Assembly: GCA_965250215.1 (NCBI GenBank)
Contig: CBDFNN010000004.1
Span: 1,054,001 to 1,118,000, forward strand
Source of the DNA: CBDFNN01 sp965250215
GTDB lineage: Bacteria; Bacteroidota; Rhodothermia; Rhodothermales; DATKEJ01
Direction of reading: 5' to 3'
Length of the DNA stretch: 64,000 nucleotides
The notes under the pieces are model-generated. The model searched no databases. It worked only from the letters and a program-made list of their open reading frames with translations, and was not told the origin of the DNA. Made by a program: the position numbers and the translations under genes. Below are positions 9,170-19,150 of the stretch, piece by piece (the stretch's first letter is position 1; each line of letters opens with the position of its first letter).

Positions 9170-9923
9170 TTTTCTTGAGCAATATTGGATTGCTAGGAAC
9201 GGCATCTAGCTCGAAGGGAGGAATCTGAATTTGAAGTTTGTAAAATCCGTCTTCAATATCATTAGGAACGTATATCAACTCAGTGATGCTTCGATTTAGA
9301 CTCTGCAAACTGGCCTTCATGGCTCCAGGCTCGAGTCCGAAGAAAATCCGATGGCAGACCAGATGGCCTTCGTCATTTATTTTGTCGACAGAGGGAATAT
9401 CGACCAGCAAGTGCTCGATGCTGCGTTGTCTGATGTATTTCATCGCCTCGATGCTGAAGAAGGCTGGATTCTCTTTGTCCCATTTTCTCGATCGCTTGTC
9501 TTCGTTGTTCGGCAGTATTCTAATAATTAGCGCGTCCTTCCCAGTAGATATTCTTCCATCCAGTAAAGCCTTACTAATAACAAAGTCCTCCGGACCAAGA
9601 CTGATTGAATAGCTGTCCCTTGAAGTCTCTTTGGAAGAAGGTGAAACACTTATCAATTGCGCATCCAAAACGTCGTGTCCGATGTCAGACCTAAGTGGAA
9701 TGAAGTCCTTGGTTAAATGCCCGACCCCTTCCGTGTGTGTGCCGTTGCAATGTGGTGTAATTGTGATTTTAGCTACGTTGCAACTGAATCCATCCCTTAC
9801 GCTTGCTTTCTTTTCTTCGACAAGTATTGGACGGGCAAGCGCTGACTCGACCTCGAAGACGCGTGGTTGCTTAGAACCAAAGTTCTGGGTTATTGCAATC
9901 GATCTTGGGAAAGAGTTTTTCAG
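9162..9923 (-). CDS. Cyclase-family kynurenine formamidase (KynB-like), unusual start
   Basis: Metal-dependent cyclase-family hydrolase, likely converting N-formylkynurenine to kynurenine for the adjacent kynureninase. The family metal motif HxGTHxDxxxH is seen here as PHCNGTHTEGVGHL. The nearest common start (TTG at 9668) lies downstream of this motif and would remove it. The frame is open upstream to 9947, directly after an in-frame TGA at 9948-9950, and the extra codons read like family N-terminus (NSFPRSIAITQNFGSKQPRVF). No ATG, GTG or TTG exists in that extension. The best in-frame start is the CTG at 9921-9923 (253 residues, normal length). A frameshift from a GTG at 9951 is the alternative. 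It overlaps kynU by 8 bases. Confidence 0.75.
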   Translation of the reverse strand: MKNSFPRSIAITQNFGSKQPRVFEVESALARPILVEEKKASVRDGFSCNVAKITITPHCNGTHTEGVGHLTKDFIPLRSDIGHDVLDAQLISVSPSSKETSRDSYSISLGPEDFVISKALLDGRISTGKDALIIRILPNNEDKRSRKWDKENPAFFSIEAMKYIRQRSIEHLLVDIPSVDKINDEGHLVCHRIFFGLEPGAMKASLQSLNRSITELIYVPNDIEDGFYKLQIQIPPFELDAVPSNPILLKKNG

Positions 9924-10061
9924 AGATACTTTGTTTGATTTCGCCTTTCACTAAAGTAGGCAAAAGCTGCAATCTCTGTAACTAGCTAGCGACTATTCCC
10001 GTAGTCCTTTTATTATCGGCAGTCGCTGACTCAGATCTCATCAACTAATCCTAGCGCCACT

Positions 10062-11111
10062 ATGCGAAGCATCGCATTATTACTTATCGCCTTCCTGTCC
10101 TACTCGAATCTAAGCTGTAGCAGTGAGGCCAAGTCAGAAACGCCAGAAAATGGCGAAGATCAAGAAGAAGCTATTGCAATTCCAGTGGAAACATCGTCTG
10201 TCAGTAGGGGGGACATTTCTGCTTTTTTCGTCGGGACTGCTACACTTGAGGCAAGGGATGAAGCCAGCGTTGTGTCCAAAGCTACAGGCATTGTTGAAAA
10301 TATATATGTTGAGGAAGGAAACTACGTCAAGAAAGGACAAGCCTTGGCGAGACTGGACAGCGAGCGCTCTGCCTTGGAGGTTGTGCGACTCAAGGCCACA
10401 TTATCCCAGACCGAGAATGAGTTCAATAGACAAAAGGACTTGTTTGAAAAGAAGTTAGTCTCTGCGAAAGAGTATGATCAGATTCGATACAACTATGAAT
10501 CACAAAAAGCTCAGCTAGAGCTCTCTGAACTGCAGCTTCAATATGCCACGATAAGAGCTCCGATCGCGGGTGTCATCGCGGAAAGAAAAATTAAAGTGGG
10601 CAACATGGTTAGCACCAATGCGCCAACTTTTGAGATCGTAGACTTCACTCCTCTACATGCCATCGTTTACGTGCCTGAAAAAGAACTCTCAAAATTAGAT
10701 AAAGGGCAAGAAGTTGTGCTTCGATTAGATGCGACAGCAGGTGAACCCGTGTCTGGCAAGGTGTTGCGGATAAGCCCGGTAGTAGATGCCACAAGCGGGA
10801 CTTTTAGGACGACAATCGAAATTCCCAACAGGGATCGAAAACTGAAACCCGGAATGTTGGCTTCTGTGCAGATCGAATATAGTAAGCACCTTAATGCACT
10901 TCTCGTCCCCAAGGAGGCTATTCTGATTGAAGATTCCGATCGGATTATTTTCGTCGTTCGTGATGATACCGCACATCGAATGCTTATAGGTATTGGATAT
11001 GAGGACAATCAAAACGTAGAAGTCATCTCGGGACTTGACGAAGGCGAGCAAATCATCACAATCGGTCAAGGCGCATTAAGCGACAGCAGCGCAGTCGAAA
11101 TTATTAAATAG
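10062..11111 (+). CDS. RND efflux periplasmic adaptor lipoprotein
   Basis: Membrane fusion protein linking an RND pump to an outer-membrane channel. A 349-residue protein with a lipoprotein signal ending in a lipobox-like SNLSC (about residue 19), so it is anchored by lipid. The order is standard: lipoyl half-domain (ATGIVENIYVEEGNYVKKGQ), a coiled-coil hairpin (about residues 108-160, LSQTENEFNRQKDLFEKKL), second lipoyl half (YATIRAPIAGVIAERKIKVG), then beta-barrel and membrane-proximal domains (LKPGMLASVQIEY, VPKEAILIED). Two RND permease genes follow on the same strand after 28 bases. Transcription probably starts in the 110-base gap shared with the divergent kyn genes. No TolC-type gene is in the window. 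Confidence 0.93.
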   Translation: MRSIALLLIAFLSYSNLSCSSEAKSETPENGEDQEEAIAIPVETSSVSRGDISAFFVGTATLEARDEASVVSKATGIVENIYVEEGNYVKKGQALARLDSERSALEVVRLKATLSQTENEFNRQKDLFEKKLVSAKEYDQIRYNYESQKAQLELSELQLQYATIRAPIAGVIAERKIKVGNMVSTNAPTFEIVDFTPLHAIVYVPEKELSKLDKGQEVVLRLDATAGEPVSGKVLRISPVVDATSGTFRTTIEIPNRDRKLKPGMLASVQIEYSKHLNALLVPKEAILIEDSDRIIFVVRDDTAHRMLIGIGYEDNQNVEVISGLDEGEQIITIGQGALSDSSAVEIIK

Positions 11112-11139
11112 TCCAATTCACTTTTAAACAATCCTTCCT

Positions 11140-14100
11140 ATGAAGATTGTAGAGCTGTCAACCAGACGCAGGGTGACAATTGGAATGTTCACCGTCGCTA
11201 TTCTTCTCTTTGGAATGGTTTCGCTGTCCCGATTGAAGACAAACCTTCTACCGGATCTTTCTTATCCAACTATTACTGTTCGAACTGCCCTAGAAGGAGC
11301 AGCACCAACTGAGGTTGAGAACTTAATCTCGCGCCCTGTTGAAGAGGCTGTTGGTGTTGTCAAGAATATGAAGCAGGTTCGCTCTGTTTCCAGAACTTCG
11401 CAATCCGATGTGGTTTTGGAGTTTGATTGGGGAACGGACATGGACTATGCGAGCCTAGACGTCCGTGAAAAGTTGGATGCACTAAATTTACCGCTTGAGG
11501 CCGGTCGGCCAATTATACTCCGTTTCGATCCTTCTCTCGATCCTATCCAAAGATATGCCCTGATTAAGAAATCAGATAAAAAAGATGGCGACAAGGTAGT
11601 CTTGGCTTCCTCCGACAGTCCAGAGTCAGGCTCTGATTTGGAGCAACGCTTGGTGTCCCTGCGGAGACTGTCCGATGAGTTGATAAAGAAGGATTTGGAG
11701 TCAGGAGATGGTGTTGCAGCTGTCAAAATCTCCGGAGGATTAGAGGATGAAATACAGGTGTTTGTTGATCAGAATAAATTGTCTCAGCTTTCTATTCCAA
11801 TTGAGGAGGTGGCTTCTGTCCTTCGTTCTGAAAATGTAAACCTCTCAGGAGGGGCCTTGGAAGAAGGAACTCAGCGTTATCTCGTCAGGACCTTGAATCA
11901 ATTTCAATCGATCGACGAAATTGGTGATGTGGTGGTCACGACAAAGAATGGAGCACCGATTTATCTCAGAGATATTGCAACTGTCGAACAATCTTATAGT
12001 GAGCGCGAGGCTATCGCACGACTTGCTGGTGAGGAAGCCGTTGAGATCGCGATTTACAAGGAAGGAGACGCGAATACAGTATCCGTTGCAGAGTCCGTCG
12101 ACAAAAGAGTAGAGAGACTAAGGGAGGAGTTCTTCCCTGCGGATATCGAGATGGTCAAGGTATTTGACCAATCCGTGTTCATTAAAGACGCCGTAAACGG
12201 AGTCGTGATCTCCGGTCTGATAGGTGGTCTTTTGGCTATGCTAGTGCTTTATCTCTTTCTGCAGCATTTTTGGACGACTCTCATCATTTCGGTGTCAATT
12301 CCGACTTCCGTAATTGCCACTTTTAACATGATGTACGGGGCTGATATAACGCTCAATATTATGTCTCTCGGAGGTTTGGCATTGGGAATAGGGCTTCTGG
12401 TGGACAATTCGATTGTTGTTTTAGAAAATATTGCGAGATATCGCGAAAAGGGAAACTCCGTTTTGCAGTCAGCGATGCTCGGTACAAGCGAAGTTGGTAA
12501 TGCCGTTATTGCAAGTACTCTAACGACCGTCGCCGTATTCCTTCCCATGGTGTTTGTAAAGGGAATTGCCGGCCAGCTCTTCCGGGATCAGGCTTTGACA
12601 GTGACCTTTTCTTTACTCGCTTCTCTTGTTCTTGCGATCACTTTGATTCCCATGCTGGCATCGACAGGTCGAGTAAAGGAAGTAGTTCGATTTGATAGAG
12701 AACTTCCGCTTCCAGAAAATTCGACTAAGAGATTTTTTGTAAAAATCGGTCGCTTTTTGAAAATGATTCCAGCCTGGATAGGACGAGCTGTTGTTTTCGT
12801 TTTTGCCTGGATTGGAAAAGGACTCGGCTTTATTCTATCGCCTCTCGGTTGGGTTTTTCAAAAAAGCTACTCAGCTATCGAGGGAATATACCCGAGCACC
12901 ATTCGCTTCGCTCTCAATAATCGACTTGTGATCGTTGGCTCTTCACTAGTTCTTTTTGCCTTCTCGGTTTGGCTCATTCCTAGAATTGGAATTGAGTTGA
13001 TTCCGCAACTAAGCCAAGGTGAATTCAATGTAGAATTCCGCATGCCTCCAGGTACGCCAATTCATGAAACGGATCGTGTAATTTCTCGGGCGCAACTTGC
13101 TGTAAATGAAATAGAGGGGGTAGACAGATCATTTGCTGCCATCGGCTCTGGAAATAGGCTCGATGCCAACCCGGACCAGGGAGGTGAAAACTGGGGTGAG
13201 TTAAATGTACAGCTAGGTCCTAATGCTTCCCGACTTGATGAGAATCGAGTGATGGACAATATGAGAGGCGAGCTAAGAAAAACACCGGGCTTGCAATACA
13301 AGTTTGGTCGGCCGACCCTCTTCTCTTTTGATACACCCGTGGAGGTTTATATCACTGGCTTTGATTTGAAGCAGATGGGTCTAATTACCAAGACCATAAC
13401 GTCGCGGATGGATAAGACAGGTCGCTTTGCCGATGTAAAATCGAGTATGCGTGAAGGACATCCTGAAGTGCAAATTGTCTTCGATCGAGATCGAGCTGCT
13501 GCGCTTGGAGTACCCGTTCATCAAATTGCAAAGCGGGTTGTCGATAACGTCAAAGGCGACGTCGCCACACAGTATTCCTGGAGAGATCGAAAGATTGACG
13601 TCCTAGTGAGGGCGCAAGAGAGCGACAGAGCATCCATAGACCGGATTAGGAATCTGATAGTCAATCCGAGAAGCGAACGTCCGGTACCTCTACAGGCAGT
13701 AGCCGATGTTCAGATCAACACGGGTCCGGGAGAAATTAATCGTATTTCTCAGCAAAGAGTATCTATCATTTCGTCAAATTTGAACTTCGGTGACCTTGGT
13801 GCCGCAGCCGAGGAATTACAAGGTATCATCGATACTATTCCAATGCCTCAAGGTATATCGGCTCGCATCTCTGGTCAGAACGAAGAGATGTCCGATTCTT
13901 TTCTATCTCTTGTTCTTGCTCTAGTGCTTGCGGTCTTTCTTGTCTATCTCGTGATGGCCTCTCAATTTGAGTCCTTATTGCATCCTTTTGTAATTCTATT
14001 CACGATTCCTTTGGCCTTGATCGGAGCGGTGCTAGCTCTGTGGATCACGGGTTCGAAGATTTCGGTCGTTGTATTTATCGGACTAATCATGCTCGCTGGT

Positions 14101-14391
14101 ATTGTAGTTAACAATGCCATCGTCTTGATAGATTTGATTAATCAGTTGCGGGAAGATGGAATGGAGAAGATGAAAGCGATTGTAGAGGGAGGGAGGCTAC
14201 GACTTCGACCGATTCTAATGACAACTTTGACTACAGCTCTGGGTCTTTTGCCCCTCGCCGTCGGATTTGGAGACGGTGCGGAGGTTCGAGCTCCGATGGC
14301 AATCACCGTTATTGGAGGATTGATGGTCTCAACAATATTGACCCTAGTTGTCATTCCAGTTGTCTATTCGGTTTTTGACAGGTCTGCCTAA
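11140..14391 (+). CDS. RND efflux transporter permease, first of two
   Basis: A 1083-residue AcrB/HAE1-type inner-membrane pump with 12 predicted membrane helices in two repeats and two large periplasmic loops. Conserved helix 4 reads GLLVDNSIVVLENIARYREKG; the aspartate of the proton relay is present, with asparagine at the second acidic position used in AcrB, as in many HAE1 and MdtB/C-like pumps. The second half has the matching HNAIVLIDLI-type helix (VVNNAIVLIDLINQLREDG) and RPILMTTLTTALGLLPLA. The loop between helices 6 and 7 is longer than in E. coli AcrB, with several amphipathic segments (about residues 510-590). Substrates cannot be predicted. The stop overlaps the next permease start in TAATG, so both are made together. 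Confidence 0.93.
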   Translation: MKIVELSTRRRVTIGMFTVAILLFGMVSLSRLKTNLLPDLSYPTITVRTALEGAAPTEVENLISRPVEEAVGVVKNMKQVRSVSRTSQSDVVLEFDWGTDMDYASLDVREKLDALNLPLEAGRPIILRFDPSLDPIQRYALIKKSDKKDGDKVVLASSDSPESGSDLEQRLVSLRRLSDELIKKDLESGDGVAAVKISGGLEDEIQVFVDQNKLSQLSIPIEEVASVLRSENVNLSGGALEEGTQRYLVRTLNQFQSIDEIGDVVVTTKNGAPIYLRDIATVEQSYSEREAIARLAGEEAVEIAIYKEGDANTVSVAESVDKRVERLREEFFPADIEMVKVFDQSVFIKDAVNGVVISGLIGGLLAMLVLYLFLQHFWTTLIISVSIPTSVIATFNMMYGADITLNIMSLGGLALGIGLLVDNSIVVLENIARYREKGNSVLQSAMLGTSEVGNAVIASTLTTVAVFLPMVFVKGIAGQLFRDQALTVTFSLLASLVLAITLIPMLASTGRVKEVVRFDRELPLPENSTKRFFVKIGRFLKMIPAWIGRAVVFVFAWIGKGLGFILSPLGWVFQKSYSAIEGIYPSTIRFALNNRLVIVGSSLVLFAFSVWLIPRIGIELIPQLSQGEFNVEFRMPPGTPIHETDRVISRAQLAVNEIEGVDRSFAAIGSGNRLDANPDQGGENWGELNVQLGPNASRLDENRVMDNMRGELRKTPGLQYKFGRPTLFSFDTPVEVYITGFDLKQMGLITKTITSRMDKTGRFADVKSSMREGHPEVQIVFDRDRAAALGVPVHQIAKRVVDNVKGDVATQYSWRDRKIDVLVRAQESDRASIDRIRNLIVNPRSERPVPLQAVADVQINTGPGEINRISQQRVSIISSNLNFGDLGAAAEELQGIIDTIPMPQGISARISGQNEEMSDSFLSLVLALVLAVFLVYLVMASQFESLLHPFVILFTIPLALIGAVLALWITGSKISVVVFIGLIMLAGIVVNNAIVLIDLINQLREDGMEKMKAIVEGGRLRLRPILMTTLTTALGLLPLAVGFGDGAEVRAPMAITVIGGLMVSTILTLVVIPVVYSVFDRSA

Positions 14392-17300
14392 TGAATATTT
14401 CAGAACTCTCTCTGCGTCGGCCTGTCACCACCATGATGGTTTTTTTATGCCTCGTGGTACTCGGTGGTATTTCGGCGAAGATGATTCCGCTCGAGCAATT
14501 TCCGGATGTACAGTTTCCAGGGATATTTATAAACGTTCCTTATCCAGGATCTTCTCCGGCCGAAGTTGAGCGTATAATAACTAGGCCTATCGAGGAAGTA
14601 CTTGGAACTGTAAGTGACGTAAAAGAGATGCAATCTACGTCAAGAGAGGGAGGGACAAACATCATGCTCTTCTTTGACTGGGAGACAGATGTGAGTATCA
14701 AAGCCATCCAGGTGAGGGAAAAACTTGATGGGATTCGAGATGAGTTGCCTAGCGACGTGGAGCGCTATTTCATAAACATGTTCTCCACCTCTGACGATGC
14801 CTTGTTGGAATATCGTATCTCGACCACCAGAGATCTTTCAAATTCCTACGAAATGCTGGATCGAAATCTGAAGCAGCGGCTTGAGAGAATTGACGGTGTG
14901 GGTAAGGTTGACGTATTTGGAGTCGAGAGAAAGGAGGTAAGAATAGAACTGATATCGGATCGACTTTCTGCCCACAGCATCGATTTAGGAAAGTTGACCC
15001 AACAACTCCGAAACTCCAATTTTTCTTTTTCAGCAGGGAAGATTACAGATGGGAAAAAGAGGTTTGTGGTTCGACCCGTTGGTGAGCTGCAAACGGTTGA
15101 AGAAATTGGAAATCAGGTTATTAATGCCAGAGGAATACGTCTACGAGATATTGCGGACATCACCTATCAAAGCCCTAAGCTAGATTTTGGTCGACATTTG
15201 GATGGCAACTATGCGGTCGGATTAGAGATATTCAAGGCCTCCGGTAAAAACACAGTAGCCGTTGCTCGCGCCGTCAAAGATGAGATCGAGGAGATCAAGA
15301 AACTAGACGAAATGGAAGGCATCGCTCTGGTTGGTTTTGACGACCAGGCTGAGAGTGTTCTTACTTCTTTGCAAGACCTTCTGAAGTCGGGATTGATGGG
15401 GGCTATTCTGTCGTTCATCATTTTGTATGCCTTCTTGCGCCAATTGACGACCACTTTGATTGTTGCCTTGGCTGTGCCTATTGCATTACTAATAACGGTG
15501 GTTGGTCTATACTTCACCGGATTCACCTTGAACATTCTTTCGCTCATGGGCCTCATGTTGGCGGTGGGAATGCTAGTGGACAACGCTGTTGTCGTGACGG
15601 AGAATATATATAGACACCGAGCATTGGGAGAGGACCGCGACACGGCTACATTGAAGGGTGTTAAAGAGGTCGGAATGGCTGTAACGGCTGGTACATTGAC
15701 AACGGCGATTGTCTTTCTTCCATTTCTATTTTCTGGTCAAAATGAGGTGACGCTATTTTTGAAGCACGTTGCCCTGACCATATGTATCGCACTTGGAGCA
15801 TCCCTCCTTATTGCTCAGACTGTCATACCTATTCTCACAAAGAAAGTAAAATCAGAGCCGAAGAAGAAAACCCAGACATCGGCGCTGACAGAATGGTATG
15901 GCCGAGTCCTTACCTGGGCTGTGGATCACAAAGGCTGGTCTTCCTTGGGTGTACTACTGATTCTCGTTAGTGTCGCCATTCCTGTGAGCTTTGTAGATCA
16001 AGAGATGTTTCCTGATCAAGAAGGCAGGGATATTGAATTGACTTATCGCTTGAATGGTACCTATCCGCTTGAACAGGTCGAGGAGGCTGTCAACACATTC
16101 GAAGAGTATTTTCTCGCCAACAAAGAGAGATTCGAAATTGAGACAGTCTATACTTACTACTCTCCGGACTATGCTGAAACTGATCTCATTCTAGTCGATG
16201 AGGATGAATCCAAGATGGACATCGAAGAGTTAAAAGAAATGATCCGTGAGGGCTTGCCGAAGGTAGCCATCGCGAATCCATCGTTTGAGGGTTGGCAAGG
16301 AATGGGCGGCGGTGACGCTGGAGTGAGCATATCAATCACTGGTGAAAGTAGCGATCAGCTCATGGAACTCCTTCCTTCAGTTGAGAGAAGTCTCGAGCAG
16401 ATTACCGGTCTCAAAGATGTGCATAGTGGCGAGCGCCATGCTTCCAACGAAATTCAGGTCGTCGTTGATAGAGAACGAACGAGACAACTGGGACTTTCTA
16501 CGCAAGAAGTTGCATCGTCAATTTCGGCTGCCATGCGTGGTTTGAATTTAAGACGGATTAGGGGAGAAGATGGCGAAGTTGATGTTCGTCTGGCATTTCA
16601 AGGCGCAGACAAGCAGCGAGTCGAGGACCTAAAGAATATTCCAATTGTGACACCTTCAGGAACAAGGGTGAGCTTGGCTTCTTTGGCGAGATTCGAAAAC
16701 AAACGAGCTCCGCAGGCTATTAATCACGATGCACGTGTAACTGAGCTTCGAGTCTCCGCCACGCTAGATGATATTACAACTGATGAGGCGCAAGAGAAGA
16801 TTGCGGCCGTGATGGATAGGTTTCCTTTTCCTTCCGGTTACGGTTGGTCTTTTGGACGTCGCTTTCAAAGAGAAGATGAGACAGGGTCAATCATGTTGAT
16901 CAATCTTCTTCTGGCTCTCATACTAATTTATATAGTAATGGCTGGATTATTTGAGTCACTCATTACACCTGCTGCAATTTGGTCATCGATTCTCTTTGCA
17001 ATCGTCGGGGTTTACTGGTTCTTTCTCATTACTGGCACTTCATTTTCGCTCATGGCCTGGATTGGAATACTGATCCTGGTGGGAATAATTGTGAACAATG
17101 GAATTGTGTTGTTGGATCAAGTTATTCAACTTCGAAATCAGGGACTGGATCGAAGAGAGGCATTGATTCAGGGGGGCAAGGATAGGATTAGGCCAATCCT
17201 AATGACGGCTGGTACAACTGTTTTGGGACTCGTTCCTCTGTGTTTTGGTACATCTCAGATCGGAGGTGGTGGACCACCTTATTTCCCAATGGCCCGAGCC

Positions 17301-17429
17301 ATTGTGGGAGGACTGACGTTTTCAACCGTGGTCACTCTATTAGTTCTTCCAACGATCTATATGCTTCTAGATGATTTATCTATCTGGGGCAAAAAGACCT
17401 TTTCCTACGCAACTAGGGCAGACGATTAG
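14391..17429 (+). CDS. RND efflux transporter permease, second of two
   Basis: A 1012-residue RND pump with the same two-repeat plan as its upstream neighbour but only moderate similarity, so it is not a recent duplicate. Helix 4 reads GMLVDNAVVVTENIYRHRALG and the second-half counterpart IIVNNGIVLLDQVIQLRNQG, followed by RPILMTAGTTVLGLVPL. It lacks the long loop seen between helices 6 and 7 of the first pump. Its ATG overlaps the upstream TAA by one base. Having two different permeases behind one adaptor recalls MdtB/MdtC, which form a mixed trimer; a mixed trimer here is inferred. It ends 44 bases before the convergent gene at 17474-18958. Confidence 0.93.
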   Translation: MNISELSLRRPVTTMMVFLCLVVLGGISAKMIPLEQFPDVQFPGIFINVPYPGSSPAEVERIITRPIEEVLGTVSDVKEMQSTSREGGTNIMLFFDWETDVSIKAIQVREKLDGIRDELPSDVERYFINMFSTSDDALLEYRISTTRDLSNSYEMLDRNLKQRLERIDGVGKVDVFGVERKEVRIELISDRLSAHSIDLGKLTQQLRNSNFSFSAGKITDGKKRFVVRPVGELQTVEEIGNQVINARGIRLRDIADITYQSPKLDFGRHLDGNYAVGLEIFKASGKNTVAVARAVKDEIEEIKKLDEMEGIALVGFDDQAESVLTSLQDLLKSGLMGAILSFIILYAFLRQLTTTLIVALAVPIALLITVVGLYFTGFTLNILSLMGLMLAVGMLVDNAVVVTENIYRHRALGEDRDTATLKGVKEVGMAVTAGTLTTAIVFLPFLFSGQNEVTLFLKHVALTICIALGASLLIAQTVIPILTKKVKSEPKKKTQTSALTEWYGRVLTWAVDHKGWSSLGVLLILVSVAIPVSFVDQEMFPDQEGRDIELTYRLNGTYPLEQVEEAVNTFEEYFLANKERFEIETVYTYYSPDYAETDLILVDEDESKMDIEELKEMIREGLPKVAIANPSFEGWQGMGGGDAGVSISITGESSDQLMELLPSVERSLEQITGLKDVHSGERHASNEIQVVVDRERTRQLGLSTQEVASSISAAMRGLNLRRIRGEDGEVDVRLAFQGADKQRVEDLKNIPIVTPSGTRVSLASLARFENKRAPQAINHDARVTELRVSATLDDITTDEAQEKIAAVMDRFPFPSGYGWSFGRRFQREDETGSIMLINLLLALILIYIVMAGLFESLITPAAIWSSILFAIVGVYWFFLITGTSFSLMAWIGILILVGIIVNNGIVLLDQVIQLRNQGLDRREALIQGGKDRIRPILMTAGTTVLGLVPLCFGTSQIGGGGPPYFPMARAIVGGLTFSTVVTLLVLPTIYMLLDDLSIWGKKTFSYATRADD

Positions 17430-17473
17430 AAGAAAAGATTCCGAGATATGGATAGCTGCCTTATTTGAGTAGA

Positions 17474-18958
17474 TTATTCCGACACCGGTAGGTATAGTCG
17501 GTACTCGTCGGTTTCCTTCTCCAAGCGATACCCATTTTTTAAGTAAGCTAGGAATTCAGGAAATTGTTCATGGCGGGAGTAGTCGTGCGGAGCCAACCAT
17601 CCAGCTCGAAAAACGACAACAGCTTGAGGATTTTTATCTTCTAATTCGTCGATGAACTCGTTCTTCATTCGCTCTACGTAAGGATGTCCCGTCTCAACTT
17701 GAAAATGGAAGTCATAGACTGTCCGACTACTCTGTTTGAGACTCGTTCTGAATAGAGCGTGTAATCCACCCAGAGCTGTATCCATAACTTGTACTGGGGC
17801 TTGATCATCGAGATTGAGCGACTCTAAGTCAGATATAAGCTCTGGCACATAGGGCTTAATATATTCGAGCGATTCGTCTCCCATAGATCTCGAGATTCCT
17901 CGAAGGGCGAGTCCAAAACAGATTGTTACAAGTAGCAGGAAAGGTACTAGGGCTTGCTTAGGTCTTCTTCGATTTTTACCAAGGGAGTCTAACCATAGAA
18001 TAACAAGAGGTATCAGAAAAACGAGGAGTGGGTATGCGTGATAGCTCCATCCTTTAGCCTGAAAAAGAAAATGGAATAGCCCATAAAGACAGCCGGCTAC
18101 AAGTACTAATATGTGGCGTGGTGCATATTGAAATTTCCGAACAGTAAGAACCACAATACCACTAAATAGAGCCAAGGCACCGAGAATTTTACCGAATGGC
18201 ATCAGTGCATCAAAGGAGGACGGAATTTTCACAGCGCTATAAATCTTCCAACTGTAATTATTTAATATATCCAGGAAGGCCTCAAAACCTCCGGATAGAA
18301 GAAGCCAAAGAACAAGGCAGAAGGGTACAAAAGCGAATCCAAAAATGATCGATGAAAAGAGTTTGAGCCAGTTTTTTTTCTTCTTTATGCGAGAAAGGTA
18401 AAGGGCAAGGCTTAATGGCAGAAATAGTAGTGCAAACGGTTTTATTGAAGCCGCAGCCCCTGCAAAAATCGACATGAAAAGCAGGTTGTCGTAGCTGAGC
18501 ACTTTTTCCTCCAGAGCTCGCAATAGAAACACACCCGAGGCTAAAATAAGGGAAGCTAACCACCAGTCTCTCTGTCCAGAAAAAACCGATCCATTTCCGA
18601 TATGGAAGAGCAGAACAGCACATGCGCAAAATATGGCGACTTGCTCGTTTTGTGATTTGCAAATTCGCCACAATGACCATGCGGCCAAAAGCATGAAAAG
18701 CATGTCCACAAATCTCCAGGCGAAATCCGATTCACCAAAAACGAAAAGGCAAATTAGATGAGGAATGTAGGAGCCCGGTAAATTCATATCGAATATGTCT
18801 CGATACGGAGTTGCTCCCTTCAGTATTTGGTCCGCGATGTAGTGATTCGTTGCTGCATCGTGAATCAAAGGCCAGTCCCATGATGCGGCAATAGCCACTA
18901 TAGCACATAGGCCAAGCAGAATAGCAAGAGGGGTCTTGAGGAAGAGAATTTGATTCAA
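17474..18958 (-). CDS. GT-C-type membrane glycosyltransferase (GT39/PMT-like)
   Basis: A 494-residue integral membrane protein with about ten hydrophobic segments and a soluble C-terminal part of about 120 residues. The first external loop carries the GT-C pattern: an aspartate-rich start (DWPLIHDAATNHYIADQIL) then DMNLPGSYIPHL, as in PMT_2/ArnT-like enzymes that use polyprenyl-linked sugars outside the inner membrane. The only available in-frame start is TTG at 18958, because a TAG stop lies 10 bases further upstream. It borders the envelope glycan region and is followed on the same strand, upstream, by another GT-C-like gene. Sugar and acceptor are unknown. Confidence 0.7.
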   Translation of the reverse strand: MNQILFLKTPLAILLGLCAIVAIAASWDWPLIHDAATNHYIADQILKGATPYRDIFDMNLPGSYIPHLICLFVFGESDFAWRFVDMLFMLLAAWSLWRICKSQNEQVAIFCACAVLLFHIGNGSVFSGQRDWWLASLILASGVFLLRALEEKVLSYDNLLFMSIFAGAAASIKPFALLFLPLSLALYLSRIKKKKNWLKLFSSIIFGFAFVPFCLVLWLLLSGGFEAFLDILNNYSWKIYSAVKIPSSFDALMPFGKILGALALFSGIVVLTVRKFQYAPRHILVLVAGCLYGLFHFLFQAKGWSYHAYPLLVFLIPLVILWLDSLGKNRRRPKQALVPFLLLVTICFGLALRGISRSMGDESLEYIKPYVPELISDLESLNLDDQAPVQVMDTALGGLHALFRTSLKQSSRTVYDFHFQVETGHPYVERMKNEFIDELEDKNPQAVVVFRAGWLAPHDYSRHEQFPEFLAYLKNGYRLEKETDEYRLYLPVSE

Positions 18959-19150
18959 ATTGGCCGACTAGTAGCTGTGCAAAAAAAAGTGACGATGAGT
19001 AGAAAATCGGACTGTCATGATAACGTTCCCAGAAACGCGATCAATGGTTTAAATCATCTTCGACTGTCATAGTCCGGAACACAATTCACCTTGAGAAGCA
19101 CCAAGTCCATTGCAAATTGTGATGTAATTCAAGATCGAACGACTAGGTGA

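Noticed and set aside
9721..9951. GTG at 9951 as the formamidase start without a shift
   Set aside because: That frame reaches a TAA after 26 codons and never enters the catalytic frame.
15209..15643. 144-residue minus-strand open frame inside the second RND permease
   Set aside because: Antisense shadow of a transporter helix region.
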